Of a DNA stretch of 64,000 bases, positions 25,023 to 33,437 are shown piece by piece. Position numbers and translations under genes: made by a program. The notes under the pieces were generated by a model. It worked only from the letters and a program-made list of their open reading frames with translations. It searched no databases and had not been told where the DNA came from. How positions within the stretch are numbered: position 1 is the first letter of the stretch; the number at the start of each line of letters is the position of its first letter. The DNA comes from Amycolatopsis japonica (GTDB lineage: Bacteria; Actinomycetota; Actinomycetes; Mycobacteriales; Pseudonocardiaceae): assembly GCF_000732925.1 (NCBI RefSeq), contig NZ_CP008953.1, forward strand, positions 4,216,001 to 4,280,000, given 5' to 3'.

Positions 25023-25881
25023 GCGCTCCGGGGACGCAGGTGACGTCGAGCGGCAGCCTGCCCACCGGCTCGCCGTCGGCGTAGACGGGCAGGTCGCTGC
25101 CCGCCAAGTGGATCTGGGCGGCCTTGAGGGTCCGGACCGCCGGATGGGCGGTGTGCTCACCGGAGCGGACACCGGGCAGCATGAGGAGCAGGTCTCGCCG
25201 GGTCGCGTTGCCCACGACGGTGACGTCGAACAGCCCGTCCTCCGGATCGGCTCCAGGACAGATCCGCATGCCGCCGCCGTAGAAGGGGGTGTTGCCGACG
25301 GCGATCATGGTGGCGTCGAGTTCGAGTGTCTCGACGTCCGTGCGGAGCACCACCGGCCGGGGCCGGAACGCGGCGAGTTCGGCCAGGATCGCGACGTCGT
25401 AGCGGCGCGGGCCGCGCGGCCAGGTCAGCCGGTTGGCGCGTTCGGTGACCAGCGCGTCGAAGCCGGAGCACAGCACGGTGGCAAACCATTCGCCACCGGC
25501 CCGTCCGAGATCGACTCGTCGCCGTTTCCCCTCCGCGATCCGCCTGGCGACGAGATCGGCGGCGGCGTGCGGCCGTTCGGGGATGTCCAGCGCCCTGGCG
25601 AAGTCGTTGCCGGTGCCCGCGGGGACGAGCCCGAGCGCGACACCGGATTCGGCGCAGAACTGAACGCCCTGGTGCGCGGCCCCGTCACCACCGAGCACGA
25701 CGAGGACGTCCAGACCGGCCGCGCGGGAGTCGGTCATCAGCGCGCGGGATTCCTCGACCGTGTGCGCGACGAGGACGTCGAGCCGGTCGACGACGGGCCG
25801 CAGCCGCGCCGCGACCGACTCCATCAGCCGTTCCGCGGCCCCGTTACCCGAGGCGGGGTGGACGGCCAGTGCCGCGTGCAT
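25006..25881 (-). CDS. Diacylglycerol/lipid kinase family protein
   Basis: A 291-residue DAGK-catalytic protein: VVLGGDGAAHQ (the GGDG nucleotide loop) near residue 65, VPAGTGNDFARAL near residue 92, and a C-terminal domain with GNTPFYGGGMRICPGADPEDG. It phosphorylates diacylglycerol or a related lipid using ATP. The start ATG 25881 lies 7 nt after the tatC stop, so it ends the tatA-tatC transcript. Confidence 0.88.
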   Translation of the reverse strand: MHAALAVHPASGNGAAERLMESVAARLRPVVDRLDVLVAHTVEESRALMTDSRAAGLDVLVVLGGDGAAHQGVQFCAESGVALGLVPAGTGNDFARALDIPERPHAAADLVARRIAEGKRRRVDLGRAGGEWFATVLCSGFDALVTERANRLTWPRGPRRYDVAILAELAAFRPRPVVLRTDVETLELDATMIAVGNTPFYGGGMRICPGADPEDGLFDVTVVGNATRRDLLLMLPGVRSGEHTAHPAVRTLKAAQIHLAGSDLPVYADGEPVGRLPLDVTCVPGALTVVG

Positions 25882-25888
25882 CCCCGGC

Positions 25889-26860
25889 TCAGGTGACGTC
25901 GTCGGTGCTGGTGCGCTTGCCGTTCGTGGCGGCCGACGGCTCCTCGTCGATCGTGCTCGGCGTGTAGTCGAACGGCGCGGCCTCGTCGTCGGCGAGCTGG
26001 TCCCAGCCCTCGGTGCCGCGTTCCTTGTCGAGCTTGCGGTCGTGGAAGCGCGCGATCTGGATGGAGAGTTCCAGGAGCACCACCAGCGCGCCAGCCAGGG
26101 CGATCATGGAGAACGGGTCCGAACCAGGTGTCGCGAAGGCGGCGAAGACGAACACGACCATGATCAGGCCGCGGCGCCACTTCTTCAGCGTCTGGTACTT
26201 CAGGACGCCGACGCGGTTCAGCATCACCACGAACAGCGGGAGTTCGAAGCTGACGCCGAAGATCAGCAGCAGCGACAGGATGAACGAGATGTACTTGTCA
26301 CCGGTGAGGGCGGTGATGAACTGGTCGCCACCGAAGTTCATCAGCAGCTCGAGAGCATGCGGGATGAGCAGGTACGCGAGCACCGCGCCGAAGGCGAAGA
26401 GGATCGACGCGAAGAAGACGAAAGTGAGCGCGTACTTGCGCTCCTTCGAGTAGAGGCCGGGCGCGATGAACGCCCAGATCTGGTAGAGCCACAGCGGGGC
26501 CAGCAGCACCGCGCCTGCCGCCAGGCCGACCTTCAGCTGGATCATGAAGGCTTCGAACGGCACCGTCTGGAGCAGCTGGCAATGACCGTCCGGTTTGGCT
26601 CCGAGCCTGCGCTCCCAAGGGATACCGCAGTACGGGCCGGTCATGATGTCGCCCAGCGACGGGATCGGGCCGACCCTGGTCTGGAACCAGATGAAGCCGA
26701 TGATCCCGCCCGCCAGGATGGCGAGCAGCGCGAAGCCCAGGCGGCGCCGGAACTCGTAGATGTGCTCGATGAGCGTCATCGTGCCGTCGGGGTTCTTCCG
26801 ACGGCTGCGCTTACGCCGCGTCGACCCGCGGCGCTCCTCACCTGAGGCGGAATCCGCCAC
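25889..26860 (-). CDS. tatC: Twin-arginine translocase subunit TatC
   Basis: A 323-residue protein with six predicted membrane segments, starting after a basic N-terminal stretch (RRKRSRRKNPDGTM). The TatC signature LIEHIYEFRRRL precedes the first helix, and the second loop keeps the family's Pro/Glu-rich pattern. The C-terminal tail of about 60 residues is acidic and longer than in short TatC proteins. TatC binds twin-arginine signal peptides in the membrane. It follows tatA by 94 nt. Order and direction agree with Rv2093c/Rv2094c. Confidence 0.95.
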   Translation of the reverse strand: MADSASGEERRGSTRRKRSRRKNPDGTMTLIEHIYEFRRRLGFALLAILAGGIIGFIWFQTRVGPIPSLGDIMTGPYCGIPWERRLGAKPDGHCQLLQTVPFEAFMIQLKVGLAAGAVLLAPLWLYQIWAFIAPGLYSKERKYALTFVFFASILFAFGAVLAYLLIPHALELLMNFGGDQFITALTGDKYISFILSLLLIFGVSFELPLFVVMLNRVGVLKYQTLKKWRRGLIMVVFVFAAFATPGSDPFSMIALAGALVVLLELSIQIARFHDRKLDKERGTEGWDQLADDEAAPFDYTPSTIDEEPSAATNGKRTSTDDVT

Positions 26861-26954
26861 TGGACAGTCCGTTCTCGTCAGGGTCCACCATGAGCGCGCC
26901 GTGATTTCGGCGCGCTCATCCGCGAACAGGCTCCGCTTGGCTTAGTAAGACCGC

Positions 26955-27281
26955 TCAGCTGGCGTTCTTCTGCGCCTGCTCGGCCGGAGCGGGCGTGGCG
27001 GCCTGCTGCTTCTTGAGCTCGTCGAGCTGACGCTGGAGGTCGGCGACCTGCTTGTCCTGCGCGTTCGCGGCGGGCGCGGGCGTGGTGGCCTGCGGCAGCT
27101 GCTTGGTCTCGACCTCTTCGGTCTCGGCGGCCTTGTCCCCGGCCATGTCCTTGGTCTCGGCCTTGAAGATCTTCATGGACTTGCCGATGGACCGCGCGGC
27201 GTCCGGAAGCCTCTTGGCGCCGAACAGCAGAACAACGACGAGCACCAGGATGATGATGTGCCACGGCTGCAGCGCGTTCAT
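26955..27281 (-). CDS. tatA: Twin-arginine translocase subunit TatA
   Basis: A 108-residue protein: an N-terminal membrane helix (WHIIILVLVVVLLFGAKRLPD), the FG hinge, an amphipathic helix (ARSIGKSMKIFKAE) and a long Ala/Pro/Glu tail. TatA oligomers form the translocation element. AAGGAGG lies 10 nt upstream of the ATG. A small membrane ORF and pafC/pafB lie upstream in the same direction, so the genes may be one transcript. Confidence 0.95.
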   Translation of the reverse strand: MNALQPWHIIILVLVVVLLFGAKRLPDAARSIGKSMKIFKAETKDMAGDKAAETEEVETKQLPQATTPAPAANAQDKQVADLQRQLDELKKQQAATPAPAEQAQKNAS

Positions 27282-27319
27282 CGTTTGCGGCCTCCTTCTC
27301 GAGTCTGTCGTAGGTGATG

Positions 27320-27529
27320 TTACCGGTCTTCGGGCTCGCGTCGTTGCGCGATCGCCACGCGGAGCGCGGCCGACCTGGCACGAAGAAGCCCTGTCCGTTT
27401 TCGGGTGTTCGTAGCCACCATGCTCACCGTATGGGTGAGCACGCGCAAGACTCTGCGTAATTTGATTAGCAGAACGAAGAGCAGGATCAGCCCGGCGACG
27501 GCGAGCGCGATGCTCGGCAGGTACGACAC
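27320..27529 (-). CDS. Small single-pass membrane protein
   Basis: A 69-residue protein with one membrane helix (SIALAVAGLILLFVLLIKL) and a strongly basic tail, between pafC and tatA and reading with them; GTG 27529 is 9 nt past the pafC stop. It is not homologous to TatA or TatB by eye (no hinge FG). Function is unknown. Confidence 0.6.
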   Translation of the reverse strand: MSYLPSIALAVAGLILLFVLLIKLRRVLRVLTHTVSMVATNTRKRTGLLRARSAALRVAIAQRREPEDR

Positions 27530-27538
27530 GGCGTCACC

Positions 27539-28516
27539 CTACTGCTCGTAGGTTGACGTTAGGTGACGAACCCGGGCCAGTGCGTCGGCCGCTCGTCGAC
27601 GAACTGCCTCGCCGAGCGCGGCCGGGCTCTCGACCTGCGCGTCCCCGCCGAGACCGAGGATCAGCCGGACCATCCAGGACTCGTCGGCGTAGCGCATCCG
27701 GATGCGCAGCCGCCCGCCGTCGAGCTCGTCGAGCTCCTCGCAGGGGTAGTACTCGGCTACCCAGCGTGTGTCGGGATCGAGGACGAGGACGGCTTCCTGC
27801 TGGTCGGGACGCGGCCGGAAAACACCATCGGAAATGTCAGTGGGCCGGGCGTGTGCCGGCGGGACGGCGGGTTCGTCGAGCACGGTCAGTTCGTCGATGC
27901 GGTCGAGCCGGAACAACCGGACTCCCTCGGCGCGGCGGCACCACGCTTCGAGATAGCCGACCGCCTGGACGATGAGCAACCGCATCGGATCGACGGTCCG
28001 TTCGGTGATCTCGTCCTTCGACGCGGTGTAGTACCGGATCCGCAGCGCGCGCTTCGCGGTGAGGGCGGCCCGGACGGCTTCGCGCGTCCCGGCGGTCTTC
28101 TTGCCTTCGCGCACTCCCCCGCCGACGACGATCCCCGACGGCTGCGCCTGCCCCGCGGCGGCTTCGATTTTCGCGATGGCGCGGCGAACGGCGTCCGCGT
28201 CGACCACTCCGGGGGTCTCGGCCAAGGCCCGCAGCGCGACGAGCATCGCCGTCGCCTCGCCACCGGTGAGCCGCAGCGGACGGTTCATCCCGGCGTCGTG
28301 CGTGACGACGATCGTGTCGCCCTCGAAGGAGAGGTCGATCAGGTCGCCAGGCCCGTAGCCGGGCAGCCCGCACATCCACAGCAGCTCGAGGTCCTTGCGC
28401 AGCTGCTTGGGCGTGACGTCGAAGTCGTGGGCGGCGTCGTCGATCTTGATGCCGGGCCGGGCGAGGAGATAAGGCACGAGCGCGAGCAGGCGCGGCATCC
28501 GTCCGGTGGTGCTCAT
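27539..28516 (-). CDS. pafC: PafC, WYL-domain regulator
   Basis: A 325-residue protein with a winged-helix N-terminus (LLALVPYLLARPGIKIDDAA), a WYL domain from about residue 140 (LRIRYYTASKDEITERTVDP) and a WCX-type C-terminal extension. PafB and PafC form a transcription activator of DNA-damage genes in mycobacteria, linked to the Pup locus but not needed for pupylation itself. The start overlaps the pafB stop by 4 nt (ATGA). Confidence 0.92.
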   Translation of the reverse strand: MSTTGRMPRLLALVPYLLARPGIKIDDAAHDFDVTPKQLRKDLELLWMCGLPGYGPGDLIDLSFEGDTIVVTHDAGMNRPLRLTGGEATAMLVALRALAETPGVVDADAVRRAIAKIEAAAGQAQPSGIVVGGGVREGKKTAGTREAVRAALTAKRALRIRYYTASKDEITERTVDPMRLLIVQAVGYLEAWCRRAEGVRLFRLDRIDELTVLDEPAVPPAHARPTDISDGVFRPRPDQQEAVLVLDPDTRWVAEYYPCEELDELDGGRLRIRMRYADESWMVRLILGLGGDAQVESPAALGEAVRRRAADALARVRHLTSTYEQ

Positions 28517-29493
28517 CGGGCACCACCGGCGTGCGCGATGGCTTCGAGACGGCTGAAGACCGACTTCGCGAGGACGTCGGGTTCGAGGACGAGGACGTCC
28601 GGGCCGTGGGCGGTGAGCCAGTCCGCGGCCGATTCCGGGTAGTACAGCTCGATCTCCACGAGGTCGCCTTCTTCTCCCCCGGCGTCGCTGCGGCCGACCA
28701 CCCGGCCGCGGCGGCGGACCCCGGCGGCCCGGCCGTCGGCGACCCAGACACTGGCGATGGTCGGCGCGGACGGGTCCTCGCCACTGCTGGCGGAGACCAT
28801 CTTCAGCAGGTTGACCCCTTCCGGGCGTTCGACGACGCCGGTTTCCCCGAAGGCGTCGACCTTCCCGGTCACGCGCGAGAGGCGGAAGCAGCGGGACGCG
28901 CCACGGTCCCTGTCATGCCCGACGACGTACCAACGGCCCTTCCACGACACCACGCCCCACGGTTCGAGGGTGCGGATCTTGCGCTCGGCCGAACCACTGC
29001 GCCGGTACTCGAAGCGCACCGCCTGTCCGGCTTGGACGGCGGCCAGCAGCGGACCGAACGCCGGTTCGGCCCGCACACGGGGTTCGACGACGGTCGGGGC
29101 GTGGTCATCGACCTCGACCCCGGCCGCGCGGAGTTTCACCAGCGCGCCTTGGGCCTCGCCGGTCAGTTCCGGGGAATCCCACAGCCGGACGGCGAGCCCG
29201 ACCGCGGTCGCTTCGTCGGGCGCGAGGTCGATCTCGCCGAGTTCGTAGTCGCGCCGCGCGATGCGGTAGCCGTCGATCGCGTCGAACGCCGAGTTGCGGC
29301 CGGTCTCCAGCGGGATGCCGAGCTCGCGCAGTTCGGTCTTGTCGCGCTCGAACATGCGGAAGTACGCCTCGTCGCTGGCCGCGTCGGCGTACCCGGGCAC
29401 GATGCCCCGGATCCGCTCGGCGGTGAGGTACTGCCGGGTGGACAGGAGGGCCAGAACCAGGTTGACCAGACGTTCGGCGCGTGCGGTGGACAC
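28513..29493 (-). CDS. pafB: PafB, WYL-domain regulator
   Basis: A 326-residue protein with winged-helix motif (LVLALLSTRQYLTAERI), a WYL domain near residue 150 (RFEYRRSGSAERKIRTLEPW) and a C-terminal WCX extension. It is the partner of PafC, with which it overlaps by 4 nt. The GTG start at 29493 follows the end of the HxlR gene by 9 nt. In M. tuberculosis pafA is directly upstream; here about 5 kb of accessory genes lies between pafB and pafA. Confidence 0.92.
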   Translation of the reverse strand: MSTARAERLVNLVLALLSTRQYLTAERIRGIVPGYADAASDEAYFRMFERDKTELRELGIPLETGRNSAFDAIDGYRIARRDYELGEIDLAPDEATAVGLAVRLWDSPELTGEAQGALVKLRAAGVEVDDHAPTVVEPRVRAEPAFGPLLAAVQAGQAVRFEYRRSGSAERKIRTLEPWGVVSWKGRWYVVGHDRDRGASRCFRLSRVTGKVDAFGETGVVERPEGVNLLKMVSASSGEDPSAPTIASVWVADGRAAGVRRRGRVVGRSDAGGEEGDLVEIELYYPESAADWLTAHGPDVLVLEPDVLAKSVFSRLEAIAHAGGAR

Positions 29494-29502
29494 CCGGCTA
29501 CC

Positions 29503-29934
29503 CTAGCCCGCGCCGTCCGACCCGATGGTGACAGCCGCCGATCGCGCGTCGTAACGATCCCTGGCGGTCTCGACCTCGTCGAACCGGGTCTCGGCCCAGT
29601 CCTTGATCCCGGCCAGCAGTTGCCGGAGGCTCCGGCCGAGTTCGGTCAGTTCGTAGTCCACCCGCACCGGCACGCACGGAGTGACGGTGCGGGTCAGCAG
29701 ACCGTCCCGCTCCAGGGTCCGCAGGGTCTGCGTGAGCATCTTCTGGCTGACACCGGCGATCCGGCGGGAGAGGTCGCTGTAGCGCTGGGGCCCGTCGCCG
29801 AGCGCCACGAGGACGAGACTGACCCATTTGCCCGAGACCTCGTCGAGCAGTTTCCGGGCGGGACAGGCCGCGAGATAGGCGTCGTAGGCCCGTTTCTCGT
29901 CGTCTCGCCGTTCCTGTGCCGTGCGCGTGACCAC
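29503..29934 (-). CDS. HxlR family transcriptional regulator
   Basis: A 143-residue winged-helix protein with the HxlR signature: CPARKLLDEVSGKWVSLVLV, then RYSDLSRRIAGVSQKMLTQT and LTRTVTPCVPVRVDYELTE. The cysteines (CPARK and TPCVP) are candidates for redox or electrophile sensing. GTG 29934 is set by GGAGGT (29948-29943) 8 nt upstream. The divergent gene encodes a quinone-reductase-type enzyme, a frequent HxlR target. Confidence 0.9.
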   Translation of the reverse strand: MVTRTAQERRDDEKRAYDAYLAACPARKLLDEVSGKWVSLVLVALGDGPQRYSDLSRRIAGVSQKMLTQTLRTLERDGLLTRTVTPCVPVRVDYELTELGRSLRQLLAGIKDWAETRFDEVETARDRYDARSAAVTIGSDGAG

Positions 29935-29968
29935 GTGCGCGTACCTCCGTGTGGGTTGGGCACCTCGA

Positions 29969-29993
29969 AGTGCGTACTTCCCGATGGAGAGTA
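29969..29993. promoter_or_regulatory. Possible HxlR operator in the divergent gap
   Basis: AAGTGCGTACTT (29969-29980) has AAGT/ACTT arms. The longer GTACTTCC...GGAGAGTAAC (29974-29993) is an imperfect dyad. Both lie between the HxlR gene and the dehydrogenase gene. The arms are short, so this is a position-based suggestion. Confidence 0.35.
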
Positions 29994-30037
29994 ACTCCCC
30001 ATACGTTCGTGGAGAACGATCACCTGGAGGAGAAACG

Positions 30038-30973
30038 ATGCGTGCAGTGGTGGTCCGCCGGTTCGGCGGCCCGGAAGTCCTGGAGTTCGCCGAAGTCCCG
30101 GTGGCCGAACCGGGAATCGGGCAGGTACGGGTGAAAGTGGCCGCGGCCGGCGTCAACCCGGTCGACGCCGGGACCCGGTCGGGTTTCCTGACCGAGGCGG
30201 GGATCGTCCCGCCGCGTGAGGTGCTCGGGCTCGGGTGGGACGTGGCGGGAACGGTCGACGCCGTGGGCGACGGGGTCACCGGATTCGCCACCGGTGACAG
30301 CGTGATCGGACTGCGGGACCGGCCGTCGGCGGCGCTCGGCACGTACGCCGAGTTCGTCGTCCTCGACGCGGACGCGCTCGCCGCGGCACCGCGGACGGCG
30401 TCTCCCGAGGAGGCCGCGACCCTGCCGTTGAACGGTCTCACCGCGGTCCAGGCGCTCGATCTTCTCGATCTCCCGCCGGGAGCGACGGTCCTGGTGACCG
30501 GTGCGGCGGGGGCCGTCGGCGGCTACGCGGTCACGTTGGCCAAGGCACGCGGCTTCCGGGTGGTCGCGGTCGCCGGTTCCGCCGACGAGGCACTGGTCCG
30601 CGGATTCGGCGCGGAGGTTTTCGTGCCCCGTGGGGATTTCCTCGCCGATCGCGTGCGGGCGGTGATCCCCGGCGGTGTCGACGCCGCACTGGACACGGCC
30701 CTGCTCGGGCTCGAAGCCTTGGACGCCGTGGCGAGCCGTGGCCGGTTCGTGGTGTTCGCGGCCGGAGCGGCGCCGATCCCCTTGCGCGGCATCACGGTCG
30801 AGCATGTCTGGATCCGCGCCGATGGCGCCGCACTCACCGGATTGGCGGACATGGTCGACGACGGCACGCTCGTCCTGCGGGTCGCGGACACCCTGCCGTT
30901 GAGTGAGGCGGTGAAAGCCCACGAACTCCTGGCGACGGGCGGTCTCCGCGGACGGCTGGTTCTCATAAGTTGA
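30038..30973 (+). CDS. NADP-dependent quinone oxidoreductase (MDR superfamily)
   Basis: A 311-residue zinc-independent medium-chain dehydrogenase/reductase. It has the GroES-like domain (MRAVVVRRFGGPEVLEF, VNPVDAG) and a nucleotide fold with VLVTGAAGAVGGYAVTLA near residue 150. No structural-zinc cysteines are seen, so it is the quinone/enone reductase branch. The start is set by GGAGGA (30026-30031). It is divergent from and probably controlled by the HxlR regulator. Confidence 0.88.
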   Translation: MRAVVVRRFGGPEVLEFAEVPVAEPGIGQVRVKVAAAGVNPVDAGTRSGFLTEAGIVPPREVLGLGWDVAGTVDAVGDGVTGFATGDSVIGLRDRPSAALGTYAEFVVLDADALAAAPRTASPEEAATLPLNGLTAVQALDLLDLPPGATVLVTGAAGAVGGYAVTLAKARGFRVVAVAGSADEALVRGFGAEVFVPRGDFLADRVRAVIPGGVDAALDTALLGLEALDAVASRGRFVVFAAGAAPIPLRGITVEHVWIRADGAALTGLADMVDDGTLVLRVADTLPLSEAVKAHELLATGGLRGRLVLIS

Positions 30974-31005
30974 CGCTTAATTAAGTCCACGGTTATCTTC
31001 GCATC

Positions 31006-31458
31006 ATGGACAACGACGTGACCCGGCTCGAACTCCGGCGCGAGTACCCGGACCCGATCGAAGACGTCTGGTCGGCGCTCACCGAATCCGACCGGACGGC
31101 ACGGTGGATCGGTCCGTGGACGGGCGAGGCGGGGGTCGGCAACACGATCATGCTGACGATGACCGCCGAGGAGGGTTCCGAACCGGGGCCGGCCGTCATC
31201 CGCGAATGCGATCCGCCGAAGCGCCTGGTGATGGATCTGGGCGTGACCGATCAGCCCGCGTGGCGGGTCGAGCTGACCTTGACCGAACGCGGTGAAGGAA
31301 CGGTGCTCGATTTCGTGCACCTACTGCCCAAGACCGACTGGGACACCTCGGACATCCTCAAGGGCTGGCATTTCTACCTCGACCGGCTGGGCGCCTCGCT
31401 CGTCGGCGAACCGGTGCCGGAGTGGGACACCTACACGCCGCCTAGTTTGGAGGCATGA
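31006..31458 (+). CDS. SRPBCC (AHSA1-like) protein
   Basis: A 150-residue START-like fold: LRREYPDPIEDVWSALTESD at the N-terminus, WIGPWTGEAGVG, and a helical C-terminus (LKGWHFYLDRLGASLVG). The family binds hydrophobic ligands or acts as an Hsp90-activator-like domain. Start ATG 31006. The stop overlaps the next SDR gene by 4 nt, so they form an operon of small-molecule enzymes. Confidence 0.85.
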   Translation: MDNDVTRLELRREYPDPIEDVWSALTESDRTARWIGPWTGEAGVGNTIMLTMTAEEGSEPGPAVIRECDPPKRLVMDLGVTDQPAWRVELTLTERGEGTVLDFVHLLPKTDWDTSDILKGWHFYLDRLGASLVGEPVPEWDTYTPPSLEA

Positions 31459-32153
31459 ACGATCGAGTACTGCTGATCACCGGCGCCTCCCGCGGTCTCG
31501 GCGAAGCCACCGCACGCCGGGCCGCGGCGGCCGGGTTCCGCCTCGCGTTGCTCGCCCGCGACCGCGAGGCACTGCTCCCGCTCGTCGCCGAATTCGGCGA
31601 TGATCGGGCGCTGGCGCTCGCGGCCGACGTCACCGACTGGACTTCGCTGTCCGCCGCGGTCGAAACGGTGAAGGACACCTTCGGCAGGCTGGACGCGGTG
31701 TTCGCCAACGCGGGGCAGAGCGTCGTCGTCTCGTTCTTCGGCGACGGCGGCGCGGACCCCGAACAGTGGCGGGACATGGTGCTGACGAACGTCTACGGCA
31801 CCGCCCTCACCGCGCGGGCGACCCTGCCGTCACTCGCCGAATCGAAGGGGCACTTCGTGCTCACCGGCTCGGTCGCCGGGCGCTACCACCGGCCGGGCAA
31901 CCTCTATTCGGCGACGAAATGGGCGGTGACCGGGCTCGCCGGCTCCATCCGCGAGGAGGCCGTCGGCACCGGCGTCCGGGTCACGGTCGTGCAGCCGGGC
32001 CTGGTCGACACCTCGATGATCCCCGAGGACTCGAAGTCCAAGCCGAAACTGGAGCCCGACGACATCGCGAGGGCGGTGCTCTACGCGCTGGAGCAGCCGC
32101 CCTCGGTCGACGTCAACGAGATCGTGGTCCGCCCGACCGGCCAGCTCCGCTAG
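31455..32153 (+). CDS. SDR family oxidoreductase
   Basis: A 232-residue classical SDR: ITGASRGLG (residues about 6-14), ANAG near residue 78, and the catalytic YSATK near residue 152 with its serine in LTGSVAG. It is translationally coupled to the SRPBCC gene (ATGA). The stop TAG overlaps the convergent F420 oxidoreductase stop within CTAG. The substrate is unknown. Confidence 0.88.
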   Translation: MNDRVLLITGASRGLGEATARRAAAAGFRLALLARDREALLPLVAEFGDDRALALAADVTDWTSLSAAVETVKDTFGRLDAVFANAGQSVVVSFFGDGGADPEQWRDMVLTNVYGTALTARATLPSLAESKGHFVLTGSVAGRYHRPGNLYSATKWAVTGLAGSIREEAVGTGVRVTVVQPGLVDTSMIPEDSKSKPKLEPDDIARAVLYALEQPPSVDVNEIVVRPTGQLR

Positions 32154-33013
32154 CGCGGCAGCAGCGACTCGGCCAGCCGCCGCCAGTGCGGCATGGCCGA
32201 CTCGCCGGGTTCGACACCGATGACCTGGACGCCGACATGGTCGGCGCCGGCGTCGAGGTGCCCGTGCAGTTTCGCGACGATGGTGTCGAGGTCGCCCCAG
32301 AACACGAGGTCGTCGACGAGCCGGTCGCTGCCGCGGCCGCCGTCGATGTCGGCTTCGGTGTAGCCGAGACGACGGAACTTGGCGACGTTGTACTCCGACG
32401 TCAGGTAGTCGTGCAGGTGTTCGCGGGCGATCTCGCGCGCCTTGCCCGGATCGGTTTCGAACAGCACGGCGTGCTCGACGCCGAGGAAGGCCTTCTCCCC
32501 CAGCACTTCCCTCGCTTGGGCGGTGTGCGGCACCGTCACGTGGTAAGTGTGCGCACCCTCGGACCGGTCGCGTGCCAGGCCGAGCATCTTCGGTCCGTAC
32601 GCCGCGAGCAGCCGCCGGATCGGCGCCTCGGGCAACGGGTTCGCACTCGTGACGGTGTCGAGTTCGTCGAGGTACTCGCTCATCGCGTCGAGCGGCTTGA
32701 CCCCGGGCTGCGCGCCACCGAAGCCGAGCCCCAGGACATGCCTGCCGGGATACGCGTCGGCGAGCAGCAGTGCCGCGCCGTGGGTCCAGCGCGCGCCGCG
32801 GGAGCCGATGCGCGCGATCCCGTTGACCACGGCCATCCGCTCGGTGGACGCGAGCAGGAATCCGGCGTGGGTCAGCGCTTCACGCCCGTCCCGTTCCGGG
32901 ATCCAGATCGCGGGCCAGCCGAGTTCTTCCAGTTCCCGCACGGAATCCCGCAGCATGCTCGCGGGCTGATCCTCGAAGTCGAACGTCCAGATCCCGAAAC
33001 GCCCCAGTTCCAT
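32150..33013 (-). CDS. LLM-class F420-dependent oxidoreductase (TIGR03620-like)
   Basis: A 287-residue TIM-barrel luciferase-like protein beginning MELGRFGIWTFDFEDQPASM. Family features include WIPERDGREALTHAGFLLAST, GIARIGSRGARWT and GLGFGGAQPGVKPLDAMSEYLD. Such proteins use coenzyme F420 rather than FMN, which fits an actinomycete. It follows an ArsR gene in the same direction, with an inverted repeat between the two. Confidence 0.88.
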   Translation of the reverse strand: MELGRFGIWTFDFEDQPASMLRDSVRELEELGWPAIWIPERDGREALTHAGFLLASTERMAVVNGIARIGSRGARWTHGAALLLADAYPGRHVLGLGFGGAQPGVKPLDAMSEYLDELDTVTSANPLPEAPIRRLLAAYGPKMLGLARDRSEGAHTYHVTVPHTAQAREVLGEKAFLGVEHAVLFETDPGKAREIAREHLHDYLTSEYNVAKFRRLGYTEADIDGGRGSDRLVDDLVFWGDLDTIVAKLHGHLDAGADHVGVQVIGVEPGESAMPHWRRLAESLLPR

Positions 33014-33036
33014 CTGTCTCTCCTCAGGTCGAGTCC

Positions 33037-33070
33037 AACATATCGAAGTATCGCAGATTCTCGATATGTT
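33037..33070. promoter_or_regulatory. Operator-like inverted repeat before the F420 oxidoreductase gene
   Basis: AACATATCGA (33037-33046) and TCGATATGTT (33061-33070) are perfect 10-bp arms separated by 14 nt. This is an AT-rich dyad in a GC-rich region, 24 nt upstream of the oxidoreductase start and 14 nt past the ArsR stop. It is the best candidate binding site of that ArsR protein. Confidence 0.65.
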
Positions 33071-33083
33071 ATTCCCGGCGAGT

Positions 33084-33425
33084 TCAGATGGAGCGCCCCA
33101 GCAGGTCGACGAGCTGCGCGATCCGCCGCTCGTCGCGGCGGTAGTGCGTCCACTTCCCCACGCGCGTGGACTCGACGAGCCCGGCGCGCTGCAGCAACGC
33201 CATGTACGCGGACACCGTGGACTGCGCGAGCCCCAGCTTGGCCTGGAGATGACTGACGCAGACGCCGACTTCGTTCTGGTCGGCGATCGCCTTCTCCGGC
33301 GGGAAATGGCGGTCCGGCTCGCGCAGCCACCCGAGCACCTGGAGCCGGATCGGGTTGGCGAGCGCCTTCAGCACCTCGACCAGCTGCTCGGTGGTCTGCG
33401 GGACCGGTTCGGCTTGTGCGGTCAT
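33084..33425 (-). CDS. ArsR family regulator
   Basis: A 113-residue single-domain winged helix: LVEVLKALANPIRLQVLGWL and the recognition segment VCVSHLQAKLGLAQSTVSAY. A cysteine in GVCVSHL sits where metal-sensing ArsR proteins can bind ligand, but no second cysteine is near. It precedes the F420 oxidoreductase gene; the dyad at 33037-33070 lies between. Confidence 0.9.
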   Translation of the reverse strand: MTAQAEPVPQTTEQLVEVLKALANPIRLQVLGWLREPDRHFPPEKAIADQNEVGVCVSHLQAKLGLAQSTVSAYMALLQRAGLVESTRVGKWTHYRRDERRIAQLVDLLGRSI

Positions 33426-33437
33426 AGTCCTTCGAGC

